Assembly: GCF_000422985.1 (NCBI RefSeq)
Contig: NZ_AUHC01000011.1
Span: 59,273 to 123,272 of the forward strand
DNA: 64,000 nucleotides
Source of the DNA: Erythrobacter cryptus DSM 12079
GTDB lineage: Bacteria; Pseudomonadota; Alphaproteobacteria; Sphingomonadales; Sphingomonadaceae
Reading direction: 5' to 3'
Shown here one piece after another: positions 17,764-26,477 of the stretch. Position 1 is the first letter of the stretch. Every line of letters starts with the position of its first letter. The position numbers and the translations under genes are program-made. The notes beneath the pieces were generated by a model. That model saw nothing but the letters and a program-made list of their open reading frames with translations. It was not told the DNA's origin and did not search any database.

Positions 17764-18992
17764 GCCGAAGTTCCGATGGCTTGTTGGGGGGGATTGAGGG
17801 GGACGATCTTGCCCGCCTGCGCCGCCGGGCCGGGTGCCGGGGCGGCGGCGGGGGCAGGGGCCGGCGGCGCGGCCGGGACATAGGGGATTTCGATCAGCAC
17901 GGTAAAGCCGCCGCCGGGCTGCGAGGAGGTCTCGAAGCGCTGGTTCTCGCCATAGGCCTGGATCAGCCGGTTGCGGATATTGGCAAGGCCCACCCCGGTG
18001 GAAACCGGGCGGCCAGACGCCGGATCGCCGCTGTCGGCGCGGCCGAAGCGCGCCGGATCGTCCGCCCCCGGGCCGGTGTCCTCGACCATCAGGCGCAGCC
18101 GATCCCCGATCACACGGGCGCTGAGCGAGATGCGCGCGCCCTCCTCCTGCGGGCTGACGGCATATTTGATCGCGTTTTCCACCAGCGGCTGGAGCAGCAT
18201 TGCCGGAAGCTGCGCCTGGAGCGCGGCGTCCTCGATGGCGAAATGGGTGCGCAGCCGCTCCTCGAAGCGCATCCGCTCGATATCGAGATAGAGCTGCAGG
18301 GTCTCGATCTCCTGCGCCAGCGTCACCTGGCTTCCAGGCTCGGCAATCAGCGTGTGGCGCAGGAAGCTCGAAAGGCGGGTGAGCATGGCGTTGGCCGGCT
18401 CGGTCTGCTTGAGGAGCACCAGCGTGCTGATCGAATTCAGGGTGTTGAACAGGAAATGCGGGTTCAATTGATAGCGCAGCATGGCCAGCTGGGCCGCGGT
18501 CGCCTGGGCCTCGAGCCGCTCGAGCCGGTCGGCCTGCTGCTCGACGGTGAGGAAGAAATTGATCGCATAATAGAGCGCGCTCCACCCGCCCAGCAGCGTC
18601 AACGGCAGGTAGAGAAGGCCGATCAGCCGCTGCACGAAGGTGGTCTCGCGGCTGCCGGCGTAATAGATGCCCTGCACCCAGGCATCGATCGAGGCGTGGA
18701 GCAGCACCGCCACCACCAGCACCAGCGCGGTCACCCCCCAGGTCACCAGCGGGCGCTGGCGGATCAGCTGGCGATAGATCACCGAGAGGATGAGGCTGAT
18801 CGAAAAGCCGGTGATGGTGGTCACCAGGATCAGCACCAGCAGATCGGGCGGCTGGCCATTGGCGAGCGCCGAGACCGCGCGCAGCAGGAAGGCGGCGCCC
18901 CAGCCGGCCAGCTGGAGGTTCCAGAACGCCCGGTTCTTGCTGGCGAAGAACGGCGCAGCCTGGAGCGGAAGCACGGACATGTCGCGTGTCAT
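17760..18992 (-). CDS. LytS-type sensor histidine kinase
   Basis: This 410-residue kinase has an N-terminal membrane domain with about four segments (residues 25-150), a histidine-kinase dimerisation motif of the His_kinase family (LNPHFLFNTLNSIS, phospho-histidine near residue 196) and a C-terminal ATPase with ENAIKYAV, VEDTGPG and GVGLANIRNRL. The tail of about 45 residues is proline/alanine-rich. It forms a two-component pair with the LytTR regulator it overlaps. The signal is unknown. Confidence 0.93.
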   Translation of the reverse strand: MTRDMSVLPLQAAPFFASKNRAFWNLQLAGWGAAFLLRAVSALANGQPPDLLVLILVTTITGFSISLILSVIYRQLIRQRPLVTWGVTALVLVVAVLLHASIDAWVQGIYYAGSRETTFVQRLIGLLYLPLTLLGGWSALYYAINFFLTVEQQADRLERLEAQATAAQLAMLRYQLNPHFLFNTLNSISTLVLLKQTEPANAMLTRLSSFLRHTLIAEPGSQVTLAQEIETLQLYLDIERMRFEERLRTHFAIEDAALQAQLPAMLLQPLVENAIKYAVSPQEEGARISLSARVIGDRLRLMVEDTGPGADDPARFGRADSGDPASGRPVSTGVGLANIRNRLIQAYGENQRFETSSQPGGGFTVLIEIPYVPAAPPAPAPAAAPAPGPAAQAGKIVPLNPPQQAIGTSA

Positions 18993-19067
18993 CTAGCCGA
19001 TTTTGTCACACACCGCATGGGAAAAGCGCGGGTTTGCGCCGCGCTCCAGCCACGTCCCGGCGCGCCG

Positions 19068-20066
19068 CTAGCGCCTGGGATCGTCGGGCAGCCCGCCTTC
19101 AGGATCGATCTCACGGCGGAAATGGCGCGTCCAGTCGGCCCGGCCCTCGCGCGCCATCAGCGCGGCGATCTGAGGCAGTTCGGCGGCGATGAAGCGCGCG
19201 CGCTCGTCCCAGCCATCGTGCTTGCGCAGCCTGAGGATGCCGGCATCGTGCTTCGCCCCCCATTGCCGCATGAAGGTGACCCCGGCGGCCGGATCATAGC
19301 CGGCATTGGCGAGCAGCCAGGGGATCAGCCGGTCGGCCTCGCGCTCGGTGCGGCGCACGTGGCGGCGCGAGCGCCCGTTGCGATCGAGCCAGGCGCGGTG
19401 GCCGAGCACGTTGTGCGCCAGTTCGTGCGCGACCAGCGCGGCAAACACCGGCTCGTCATAGGAAAAGGCGGGAAAGCCGATGCCGATCACCACCCGCGCG
19501 CCATCGGCCACGGCCTTGTCGCCCTCGCCCATCAGTTCGAAGCGGGTACCGCAGACCTCGACCGGGGCGAGCCGCGCGCTCTGCCCATCGGCAAAGGTGA
19601 TGGTGATGCCGCCGTGCTCGGTGAGCATCGCCTCGATATGGTCATGCGCGCGGGCAAGCCGCTGCCAGTCCATCCGCGGGCCGGCGGGCCAATCGTTGGG
19701 ATCGAAGCGTTCGAGCCTTGCGATCTCGCGGTTGCGGGCAAACGCCCCGGCGGCGGCAGCGGGCGAGCCGCGCGCGGCGGTCTCGACCGCGAAATCGCGG
19801 GCAAGGCCAAGCGCCCGGCGGGCAATGTCGGGCGCGCCGTAGCTCGCCATGTCCTGGAGCTGCAGCCCGATTGCCGGCACGCTGCGCGGGCAGAAGGGGG
19901 CATTGCCGCGCGCCAGTTGCCAGCCCACGTCCTGCAGGCGCTGATCGGCCTCCTGAAAACGGGCGATCGCGGCGCGCTCGGCGGCATAGTCGATCGCCTG
20001 GGCGGCGAGCGGCGGGGCCATCACCCACCCCGCCAGCAGGGCCACCAGCAGCAGCGCCGCCCTCAC
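19068..20066 (-). CDS. Exported M48-family metallopeptidase
   Basis: This 332-residue protein has a signal peptide (MRAALLLVALLAGWVMAPPLAAQ) and a zinc-protease site HELAH in LVAHELAHNVLGHRAW, with the downstream EREADR supplying the third zinc ligand. It is probably a soluble periplasmic M48 peptidase. Its start overlaps the stop of the DsbA-like gene (ATGA). The group of M48-TPR protease, DsbA-like protein and this protease points to envelope protein quality control, which is an inference from context. Confidence 0.86.
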   Translation of the reverse strand: MRAALLLVALLAGWVMAPPLAAQAIDYAAERAAIARFQEADQRLQDVGWQLARGNAPFCPRSVPAIGLQLQDMASYGAPDIARRALGLARDFAVETAARGSPAAAAGAFARNREIARLERFDPNDWPAGPRMDWQRLARAHDHIEAMLTEHGGITITFADGQSARLAPVEVCGTRFELMGEGDKAVADGARVVIGIGFPAFSYDEPVFAALVAHELAHNVLGHRAWLDRNGRSRRHVRRTEREADRLIPWLLANAGYDPAAGVTFMRQWGAKHDAGILRLRKHDGWDERARFIAAELPQIAALMAREGRADWTRHFRREIDPEGGLPDDPRR

Positions 20067-20782
20067 CCCGCCTTTTCTCCGGCAAGCGCGGCCTTGAGCC
20101 GCTCATAGCCCACCGCTCCGCCGATCGGGCGGCGCCCGGCGATCCAGGCCGGGGTGCCGGTAAAGCCGAGCGCGCGGGCATAATCGAGATTGCGGGCGAT
20201 CTCGCCGCTCACCGCCTCCGAGGCGGCATCGGCCTCGGCCCGGGCCATGTCGAGCCCCGCCGCACGCGCCGCCGCGGCGACATCGCCGGTGGCGAACATG
20301 GCATCGTGGAAGGCGCGGTACTTGCCCTGGAGCGCGGCGGCGAGCGCCATGCGCGAGGCCGCCTCGCTGCCCTCGAAGATCGGCCATTCGCGGATCACCA
20401 CCTTGAGATCAGGGTCCTCGGCCACCAGCCGGTTCACGTCCTTGAGGCTGGCCTCGCAATAGGGACAATTGTAATCGGTGAACTCAACCAGCACCCGGCT
20501 GCCCCTGGGATTGCCCAGCACCGCACCTGGGAAGGGGGCAAAGACCTCATCGCCCATCGCCGCGAGGCGTTTGGCGGCTTCCTGTTCCTCATAGGCCTGG
20601 GCCATCTGCGGCAGGAGATCGGGATTGGCGAGCAGGAAGGCGCGGGTGCGCGCCTCGCCCAGCCCGGAATAGTCCCAGATCGCCGCGCCGAGAAAGCCGA
20701 AGACGAGCGCGGTGAGCGCGGTCAGCAGACTGGCGCGCAGGCCGGAAGGCGCAGCGGCAGGGGTGGGATGATCCTGGGGCAT
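20063..20782 (-). CDS. DsbA-like thiol-disulfide oxidoreductase
   Basis: This 239-residue protein has one N-terminal membrane anchor (about residues 18-38, LLTALTALVFGFLGAAIW) and a periplasmic thioredoxin-fold domain with the active-site CPYC in FTDYNCPYCEASL and the cis-proline loop GFTGTPAWI. It could oxidise or isomerise disulfides in exported proteins. It starts 32 bases downstream of the M48-TPR protease stop, on the same strand, and overlaps the next protease gene. Confidence 0.92.
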   Translation of the reverse strand: MPQDHPTPAAAPSGLRASLLTALTALVFGFLGAAIWDYSGLGEARTRAFLLANPDLLPQMAQAYEEQEAAKRLAAMGDEVFAPFPGAVLGNPRGSRVLVEFTDYNCPYCEASLKDVNRLVAEDPDLKVVIREWPIFEGSEAASRMALAAALQGKYRAFHDAMFATGDVAAAARAAGLDMARAEADAASEAVSGEIARNLDYARALGFTGTPAWIAGRRPIGGAVGYERLKAALAGEKAG

Positions 20783-20814
20783 GTCCTCAAACGTGTGTGG
20801 CTATGCGCACGAGC

Positions 20815-22182
20815 CTAGCGCCGGTTGCGCGCGCGTTCCAGTTCGGCGCGCGCCTCGAGCGCAATATCCTGTGCGCGCAGCCAATCGGGCGAGCCATAGG
20901 GCAGATAGGCCTCGGCCGCCTGGGCATTCTGCAAGGCCTCGGGATAACGGCGGCTCATCACCTGCTGTTCGGCGCTGGCCAGGCGGGCGCGGGGAATGTC
21001 GCCGCGCGCCTCATAGACCACGCCGAGCTGATACCAGGCAAAGGGGTTGTAGCGATCGCGCTGCACCGAGGCGCGCAGCACCTGCTCGGCCTCGGCATAA
21101 TTGGCCTTGTCCTCGGTGGCGATGAGCGCATGGCCGAGCATCGCGGCGATCAGCGGATGGGCGCGGGTCAGCTCGCTGGCGCGGCGCAGCGGGGCCAGCG
21201 CCTCGCGCACCCGGCCCGATTCGAGCAGCACCTGGCCCTTGAGCTCGAGAAACCAGGGATTGTCCGGCTCGGCTGCAAGCAGCGCCTCGGCCTCGGCGAG
21301 CGCGAGATCGACCCGCGCCTCCTTGTGATAGGCATAGGCGCGGGCATAGCGCGCAGGCACGCTGGTGTCGGAGGGCGGATAGGTGCGTAAGGTGCGCTGC
21401 GGCTCGGCGAGATAGCCGAACAGCTTGGCCTTGGCCCGCACGAAGCGCGCCTGCAACTCAGCGTCGGCGGGCGCATCCCAGGCGGGGTCTTTCTCGAGCA
21501 GATCGCGCAGAACCTGGATGCGATCGCCGGTGAGCGGGTGGGTGCGGGCATAGGCGGCCTCGTCGGCCTGGCTGTAGCCGGCGCGGATCTCGTTGCCGCG
21601 CAGCCGCTCGAAGAAGCGGATCATGCCCCGGCCCGAAATCCCCGCGCCCGAAAGATAGCGCGCCCCGGCAAGGTCGGTCGCGGCTTCCTGATCGCGGTTG
21701 AAGGACAGGAAGCTGCCGATAGCGGCCTGCTGCCCGGCAGCGATCACCCCCATCGCCGCATCGCCCGCCCCGGCAATCGCCGCACCGATGCCAAGGAGGA
21801 GCGAGAGCAGCGAGATATTGGTCGCCGCCCGGGTGCGCTCGTCGGTGCGCACCGCGTGCCCGGCGGTGATATGGCCAAGCTCGTGGGCGAGCACGCCCTG
21901 CACTTCCTCGGCGGTTTCGGCAGCCTCGATGAGGCCGGTGTGGACATAGATCGCCTGCCCGCCGGCAACGAAGGCGTTGATCGAGGGATCGTTGATCAGC
22001 ACCAGCTCGACATGGCCAGGCTCAAGCTCGCTCGCCTCGATCAGCGGGGCGGCCATGTCGCGCAGCAATTGCTCGGTCTCGGCGTCGCGCAGGATCGACT
22101 GGGCCGCGAGCGGCTCGAGCGCAAGACCGAGGCTGGCGATCAGCGCGCAGGCAAGGGCAAGGGGCTGGAAGCGGCGGGGCAT
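20815..22182 (-). CDS. M48-family protease with TPR repeats (BepA-like)
   Basis: This 455-residue exported protein has a signal peptide (FQPLALACALIASLGLA), an M48 zinc-protease domain with HELGHITAGH and the third-ligand region QEAATDLAGARYL, and C-terminal TPR repeats from about residue 270 to 440. The layout matches BepA/YfgC, which degrades stalled outer-membrane proteins such as LptD in other bacteria; that role here is inferred. It is the first gene of the three-gene envelope cluster. Confidence 0.92.
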   Translation of the reverse strand: MPRRFQPLALACALIASLGLALEPLAAQSILRDAETEQLLRDMAAPLIEASELEPGHVELVLINDPSINAFVAGGQAIYVHTGLIEAAETAEEVQGVLAHELGHITAGHAVRTDERTRAATNISLLSLLLGIGAAIAGAGDAAMGVIAAGQQAAIGSFLSFNRDQEAATDLAGARYLSGAGISGRGMIRFFERLRGNEIRAGYSQADEAAYARTHPLTGDRIQVLRDLLEKDPAWDAPADAELQARFVRAKAKLFGYLAEPQRTLRTYPPSDTSVPARYARAYAYHKEARVDLALAEAEALLAAEPDNPWFLELKGQVLLESGRVREALAPLRRASELTRAHPLIAAMLGHALIATEDKANYAEAEQVLRASVQRDRYNPFAWYQLGVVYEARGDIPRARLASAEQQVMSRRYPEALQNAQAAEAYLPYGSPDWLRAQDIALEARAELERARNRR

Positions 22183-22246
22183 TCACCCCAAGCCTAGTGC
22201 GATTTGCCCTGAACGCAATCTGAAGCGTGGCGCGAGGGGGCGCGCC

Positions 22247-23884
22247 TCAGGCGCCGAGCTTGCGCGCCGCCCTTTCGATCTGGCCGATATCCTCGGGCAG
22301 TTCGCCGAGAATCTCGGCGCAGCCCACCTCGTCACGACGGATCAGCACCAGCGCGAATTCCGGCCCGGCCCCGTCGAGATCCTCGAGCGTGATGGCTGCG
22401 CGCGCGCGCAGCTGGGCGGCAATGGCCTCGCGCAGCACGCGCGGGGCCTCATCGGCGCGGCCCTGCTCCTCGCGGCGCAGGCGGCGTTCGGCCTGGACCA
22501 CCGCCTTGATCCCGCCCTCGGTCTCGGCGAGGAAATCGGCCAGCTGCCCCTGGCCCAGCCCCAGCCGCCGGGCGTGGCTGAGCACCGCGGCATATTCGGT
22601 GAGGCGGGTCTTGTCGTAATCGGCGCCGAAGACGAGCTTGACCACCGGGGTCATCGGCGCGCGCTCCTGCACGGCAATGCCGGCCTCGGCAACGAGCGCG
22701 GCGTAGTCCTGGGGCGCGGCCGCAGCGGCGAGCGCGAAATCATAGGCGCGGCTCACCGCGGCATAGAGCGCGGCGCGGCTGCGATCCTCGCTGCTCTCGG
22801 CGCTGCGGGCAAGGCTCTGCGCGGCTTCGAGAAAGGCGCGCAGCCCCACCGCTTCGCCGCGCGGCGAAGGCATGTCGTCACGCGCGGCAAGCGGCACCCC
22901 ATCCACCTCGCCTTCGTCGGCAGGCGGCGCGAATTCGGGGGCGAAATCGGCAAGCGGCCCTTCCTCCTCGAGCGGCACCGGCGGATAGTCGGCCAGGTTG
23001 ATCGCCTTCTTGGCCGGGGCCTCGATATAATCGGCGAGCGAGGCGAAATTGTAGGGGCCGCTGTCCTCCTCGCCCTCGTCCTCGTCATAATCTTCTACAT
23101 CAAGATCAAAGCGGCTGAAATCGGGCAGTGCCTCCTCATCCGCGTCCGCCTCGTCAGTGGCGAAGAACCCGGTCTCACGCGCCTCCGCCGGCATCTCGAG
23201 GCTCTCATGCGCCGGGGAATCGGCCCAGTCGGTGAGCGGTTCGGCCGGGCGCGGCGCGGGCGCGGGTTCGGACTCGAGGTCGAGCGCCTGGTCGATCTCG
23301 AGCAGCAGCTCGTCCGCGGTGATCTGGTCGGCCAGTTCCTTCCAGTTGATCACCCCGTAGATGAAGTCGATCGTGGCATCATCGCGCGAGAAGGGCAGCA
23401 GGATGCCGCGATAGAGGATCGCCGCCCCGCGCTGGTTGACGAATTCGGCCTCGAACCCGATCGGCGCCTGGTTGGCGAGGATTTGCAGATAGTGATCGGT
23501 GATGCGGCTGAGGAGCGAGCGCGGCGGCACATCGGAAAGCCGCAGGATCGGGCCCTGGCTGCCGCATTCCTGCGCGAGCCTTGCGCCCAGAAAGCGCACC
23601 TTGGGATCCTCGATCCCTTCGGAAAAGTCGAGCAGCACCGAATAGGGGCCGAAATCGGCAAGGCCCGCCGGATCGAGATCGTCGATATGCGGGAACATGC
23701 GCTCGCCCAAGAGGCTCGCCCAGTGGTTGTAGGCGCGCACCTGCATGCGGCGCTCGTCCTGGCCGATGGCCTCGGGCGGCAGGTCGCGGCGCGCGGCCGG
23801 CGCGGCGCTTTCGTCCTCGGGTGCGTCCCAGTCCCGATCGGCCTCGGGATCAAAGGTGCCGCGCAGAGTGTCCATGGCTGTCAT
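22247..23884 (-). CDS. Hypothetical protein with PAS-like N-terminus and large acidic linker
   Basis: This protein of about 545 residues is not a named family that I recognise. The N-terminal 200 residues resemble a PAS-type domain (MQVRAYNHWASLLGERMFP, LRLSDVPPRSLLSRITDHYLQILANQAPIGFEAEF). A long acidic, proline-rich, probably disordered linker (about 225-340) follows, then an alpha-helical alanine-rich C-terminus. No membrane segment or enzyme motif is seen. The start is uncertain among ATGs at 23896, 23884 and 23875; AAGGGG lies close to 23884. A CtrA-like site is about 47 bases upstream. Confidence 0.75.
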   Translation of the reverse strand: MTAMDTLRGTFDPEADRDWDAPEDESAAPAARRDLPPEAIGQDERRMQVRAYNHWASLLGERMFPHIDDLDPAGLADFGPYSVLLDFSEGIEDPKVRFLGARLAQECGSQGPILRLSDVPPRSLLSRITDHYLQILANQAPIGFEAEFVNQRGAAILYRGILLPFSRDDATIDFIYGVINWKELADQITADELLLEIDQALDLESEPAPAPRPAEPLTDWADSPAHESLEMPAEARETGFFATDEADADEEALPDFSRFDLDVEDYDEDEGEEDSGPYNFASLADYIEAPAKKAINLADYPPVPLEEEGPLADFAPEFAPPADEGEVDGVPLAARDDMPSPRGEAVGLRAFLEAAQSLARSAESSEDRSRAALYAAVSRAYDFALAAAAAPQDYAALVAEAGIAVQERAPMTPVVKLVFGADYDKTRLTEYAAVLSHARRLGLGQGQLADFLAETEGGIKAVVQAERRLRREEQGRADEAPRVLREAIAAQLRARAAITLEDLDGAGPEFALVLIRRDEVGCAEILGELPEDIGQIERAARKLGA

Positions 23885-23930
23885 CCGCCCCTTCATGCAG
23901 GTCTTGCCCGCAGGGTTTGGCGAGATGTGG

Positions 23931-23945
23931 TAAAGATCGCGTTAA
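23931..23945 (-). promoter_or_regulatory. Candidate CtrA-like binding site upstream of PAS-like gene
   Basis: The minus strand reads TTAACGCGATCTTTA, i.e. TTAA-N7-TTTA, one mismatch from TTAA-N7-TTAA. It is about 47-56 bases upstream of the likely start, a position compatible with promoter control. Confidence 0.35.
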
Positions 23946-23969
23946 GCCCGCGCAGGGCCGCGCAGGCCC

Positions 23970-24422
23970 TCACAGGAAATAGCGCATCCTGATGGTCATG
24001 CGGCTGGTGCCCTCGCCCTGGCGGAACACCGCATCGCCGAATTTGGGCGGCGCCATCTTGACCGGGGCATCGCGCGAGAAGCCATAGCCTTCGCGCGGCA
24101 TCATCCCCATCGCCCGATCGGCCTTGCCGTTGCCGTTCTCATCGTGGAGCAGCGCGATCGCATAATCGCCCGGCGTCACCCCGGTGAAACGGATCTCGAG
24201 CCGCGCGGCCGCGGGCACCACCACGCGGTGCGAGGCCGGGTCCTTGATGCAGCGCGGGAAGATATCGGCCCGGCTGGTCATGCAGGCGCGCACCACGCCC
24301 TTGGTCGAGCGCAGATCGGTGACGGTGATCACCACCTCGCCCGCGCGCGCCTCGGCAGCGCCAAGCACGCCCGCCATAAGCGCGAGGGCGCCCGCCAGCC
24401 CCAGGCGCAATGGCGCCCCCAT
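23970..24422 (-). CDS. DUF2141 family exported protein
   Basis: This 150-residue protein has a signal peptide (residues 1 to about 27, ending AEARA) and a DUF2141 domain with the hallmark LHDENGNGKAD, VTPGDYAIAL before it, and a C-terminal RMTIRMRYFL. The family is periplasmic or exported and of unknown function. Its start shares a base with the stop of the fatty-acid-hydroxylase gene. A paralogue is encoded at 29549-30085. Confidence 0.9.
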   Translation of the reverse strand: MGAPLRLGLAGALALMAGVLGAAEARAGEVVITVTDLRSTKGVVRACMTSRADIFPRCIKDPASHRVVVPAAARLEIRFTGVTPGDYAIALLHDENGNGKADRAMGMMPREGYGFSRDAPVKMAPPKFGDAVFRQGEGTSRMTIRMRYFL

Positions 24423-25201
24423 CAGGCTGCCTCCGGCCGGGCCGCGCCATGCCCGGCTGCCGCCACGATCCGCCGCGACAAGCCCCGGTCGGTGCCGCAC
24501 AGGCGATCCCACACGCGGAAATAGAGGCCGAAATTGCATTGATAATCCTCGTGATGGCGTTCGTGGTGGCTCGCGGTGATGAGCCAGCCGCCCAGGGGCG
24601 AATGGACCAGCCAACGCGGGAAACATTCCCAGCCCATGTGGTTCGTCACACCCATGACGGTGGCGATGGTCAGCACCAGCCCCAACATGGCAACGTGGAT
24701 GGGCACGATAAACACCAGGAGCGGCACCACCACCGCGCCGGTCACGGCCTCGATCGGATGAAAGCTCATCGCCGTCCAGGCGGTGGGCGGGCGGCTGGCA
24801 TGGTGCACCGCATGGGCAAGCCTGAACCAGCGCGGCCGGTGCATCAGGCGGTGGCTCCAGTAGAAGCAGGTGTCCTGCACGGCGAGATAGATCAGCACCG
24901 AGATCGGGTGATACCACCAGGGCAGCGCCGCCCAATCGGCGGTGATCCTGGTCCAGCCAAGATGGTTCCAGGCCCACAGCACCATCCCCGCCGGAGCGCC
25001 ATAGATCGCCGCGGAGAGCAGCGACCAGCCAATCTCGCGCCTGATCTGCGCGGCCTTGCCGGCATAAAGCCCCGGGCGCAGCCGCCCGGTCAGCAGCGCG
25101 AACAGCCCACTGGCGGCGAAATAGCGCAGCGCCACGATCGCGGTGACGGCAAGGCTGACGATCAGCAGCGCCAGCGGCACGGGCAGGTCAGGCGGCAACA
25201 T
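24422..25201 (-). CDS. Fatty acid hydroxylase / sterol desaturase family membrane protein
   Basis: This 259-residue membrane enzyme has about four to five membrane segments and the eight-histidine di-iron motifs of the family: HRLMH near residue 117, HAVHH near 130 and HHERHH near 213. Such enzymes hydroxylate or desaturate lipids or carotenoids with O2; the substrate is not predictable from these motifs. It overlaps the DUF2141 gene by one base, so a joint role in lipid modification is possible but unproven. Confidence 0.9.
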   Translation of the reverse strand: MLPPDLPVPLALLIVSLAVTAIVALRYFAASGLFALLTGRLRPGLYAGKAAQIRREIGWSLLSAAIYGAPAGMVLWAWNHLGWTRITADWAALPWWYHPISVLIYLAVQDTCFYWSHRLMHRPRWFRLAHAVHHASRPPTAWTAMSFHPIEAVTGAVVVPLLVFIVPIHVAMLGLVLTIATVMGVTNHMGWECFPRWLVHSPLGGWLITASHHERHHEDYQCNFGLYFRVWDRLCGTDRGLSRRIVAAAGHGAARPEAA

Positions 25202-25257
25202 GGCTGCGCTCTATGCCGCAAATGCACCGGTCGCGACAGGGTAAAGGCGCGCCGGCC

Positions 25258-25764
25258 TCATTGCGCGGCAAGCAGCGCCGCGCCCTGCGGATCGCACAGC
25301 GCCAGGTGCCGGCGCATGGCCAGGCGCGCAAGGCGCGTGGTCTCGGCCCGGCGCCGCGCCGGGGCCATGGCCCTGAGCGCTGCGGGGCGCAGGATCTCCG
25401 CATCGTAGGCATCGGCGACGATCACCCCGCAGACCTCCGGGCGATAGGCCGCCTGCTCGAGGGGCGCGCGATCAAGCCCCATCGAAAGCCCCCAGTAGAA
25501 GCGATCGCAGAAATCGAGATAGTCCTCCCACTTGGCATCGCCGAGCAGATCGGCGCGGGCCACCTTGATCTCGACGATCAGCACCTGCCCGCGCGCGTCG
25601 ATCCCCATCAGATCAGCCCGGCGGCCATTGGGTAGGGGCACCTCGGCAAGGCACCAGATGTCGTTGCGGGCAAACAGCCGGGCAATGCCGCGCGCCACCG
25701 CAGCAGCGCCATGGCGCGGCGAATCGCTGGGGCCATCGCCGGGGGCAGGGGGTGCAGGGCGCAT
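25258..25764 (-). CDS. mmcB: MmcB family DNA repair protein
   Basis: This 168-residue protein matches MmcB (formerly a DUF), which in Caulobacter is an SOS-induced protein linked to mitomycin C damage tolerance. Supporting segments are the nuclease-like core AEVPLPNGRRADLMGID with VLIVEIKVARADLLGD (acidic E and K spaced as in PD-(D/E)XK folds), KWEDYLDFCDRFYWG, and GVIVADAYDAEIL. An alphaproteobacterial LexA box lies 14 bases upstream of its ATG, which supports SOS control. The ATG at 25764 fits the family N-terminus. Confidence 0.92.
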   Translation of the reverse strand: MRPAPPAPGDGPSDSPRHGAAAVARGIARLFARNDIWCLAEVPLPNGRRADLMGIDARGQVLIVEIKVARADLLGDAKWEDYLDFCDRFYWGLSMGLDRAPLEQAAYRPEVCGVIVADAYDAEILRPAALRAMAPARRRAETTRLARLAMRRHLALCDPQGAALLAAQ

Positions 25765-25777
25765 CGTGCCCCCGATG

Positions 25778-25792
25778 GAACAAACAATGAAC
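25778..25792 (-). promoter_or_regulatory. LexA (SOS) box upstream of mmcB
   Basis: The plus strand reads GAACAAACAATGAAC, i.e. GAAC-N7-GAAC. On the gene's strand this is GTTC-N7-GTTC, the exact alphaproteobacterial LexA consensus. It is 14-28 bases upstream of the mmcB ATG, in the 32-base gap after the preceding gene, where a repressor would block transcription. Confidence 0.85.
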
Positions 25793-25796
25793 TTCG

Positions 25797-26198
25797 TCAA
25801 GCCTGCGCGGTTGCCGCGGCAGCGGCGGGCGCAGGGGCGCCGAGCAGCGCGAGCATCGCCGCGCGCGCGGCGTGAAGCTCGCGCCACAGCGCCAGCGCCG
25901 GGGCGCAAGGATCCTGCCCGCGCGCCACCAGCGTCTCGAGCGCGGCAAGCCCGGCCGCGAGCATGGCGCGGCAATCCGCGATCGCCTGGGCGAGCAGCTG
26001 GCGCTGGCCGGGCCGGGCCGCGGCGATCAGCGGGGCAAAGCGCGTGGTGGTCTCGTCTGGCTCGGCGGCAAGGCGCGCGAGCAGAGCGAGGCGTGCCGCC
26101 TCGCCCTGGAGCGCCGCGAGCGCTCCGAGCAGCGCTTCGGCCTCGGCCTCCCGCGATGCGGCAGGCGGGAGAATCGTCTCGGGCGGAAGCGTGGCCAT
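25797..26198 (-). CDS. Hypothetical alanine-rich helical protein
   Basis: I do not recognise this 133-residue protein. It is mostly alpha-helical, with alanine/leucine-rich segments (EALLGALAALQGEAARLALLARLAA, positions roughly 25-50 in part) and a C-terminal alanine/proline tail. No signal peptide or membrane segment is evident. The ATG at 26198 fits better than the upstream extension, which is polar and arginine-rich. It precedes mmcB on the same strand by 32 bases. Confidence 0.6.
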   Translation of the reverse strand: MATLPPETILPPAASREAEAEALLGALAALQGEAARLALLARLAAEPDETTTRFAPLIAAARPGQRQLLAQAIADCRAMLAAGLAALETLVARGQDPCAPALALWRELHAARAAMLALLGAPAPAAAAATAQA

Positions 26199-26400
26199 GG
26201 GGCCGAGCCTAGGCGGGCGTGCTTGCCGATTGGTTAAGCCTCCCCCCGCGGCGGGGCGCGAGAGGGGGCGCCGCCCCGGGACAGGGCGGCGCACCAGTGC
26301 GCAGGGCAGCGCGATCAGGAACATTTGTCTGGCGCCGCGCCGCGCCACTTGCTAAGCGCCCGTCCGCGCGCGATCAGCAGCGCGCAGCGCATGGCACCAT

Positions 26401-26477
26401 GCACCCGTAGCTCAGCTGGATAGAGTGCTGCCCTCCGAAGGCAGAGGTCACAGGTTCGAATCCTGTCGGGTGCGCCA
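26401..26477 (+). tRNA. tRNA-Arg(CCG)
   Basis: The 77-base gene folds as a tRNA: acceptor GCACCCG pairs with CGGGTGC, followed by G and an encoded CCA. The anticodon stem CTGCC/GGCAG encloses loop CTCCGAA, giving anticodon CCG (arginine, CGG codons), and the T-arm contains GGTTCGAATCC. AT-richer, atypical DNA follows immediately, as is common at tRNA genes used as integration sites. Confidence 0.97.

Noticed and set aside
17781..20108. Long open frames antisense to the two-component system and M48 protease (and similar long frames at 9266-11146, 42496-45039 and 58503-60716)
   Set aside because: They run opposite well-supported genes, have low-complexity arginine/alanine/glycine composition and lack domains. 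Long antisense ORFs are expected at this GC content.
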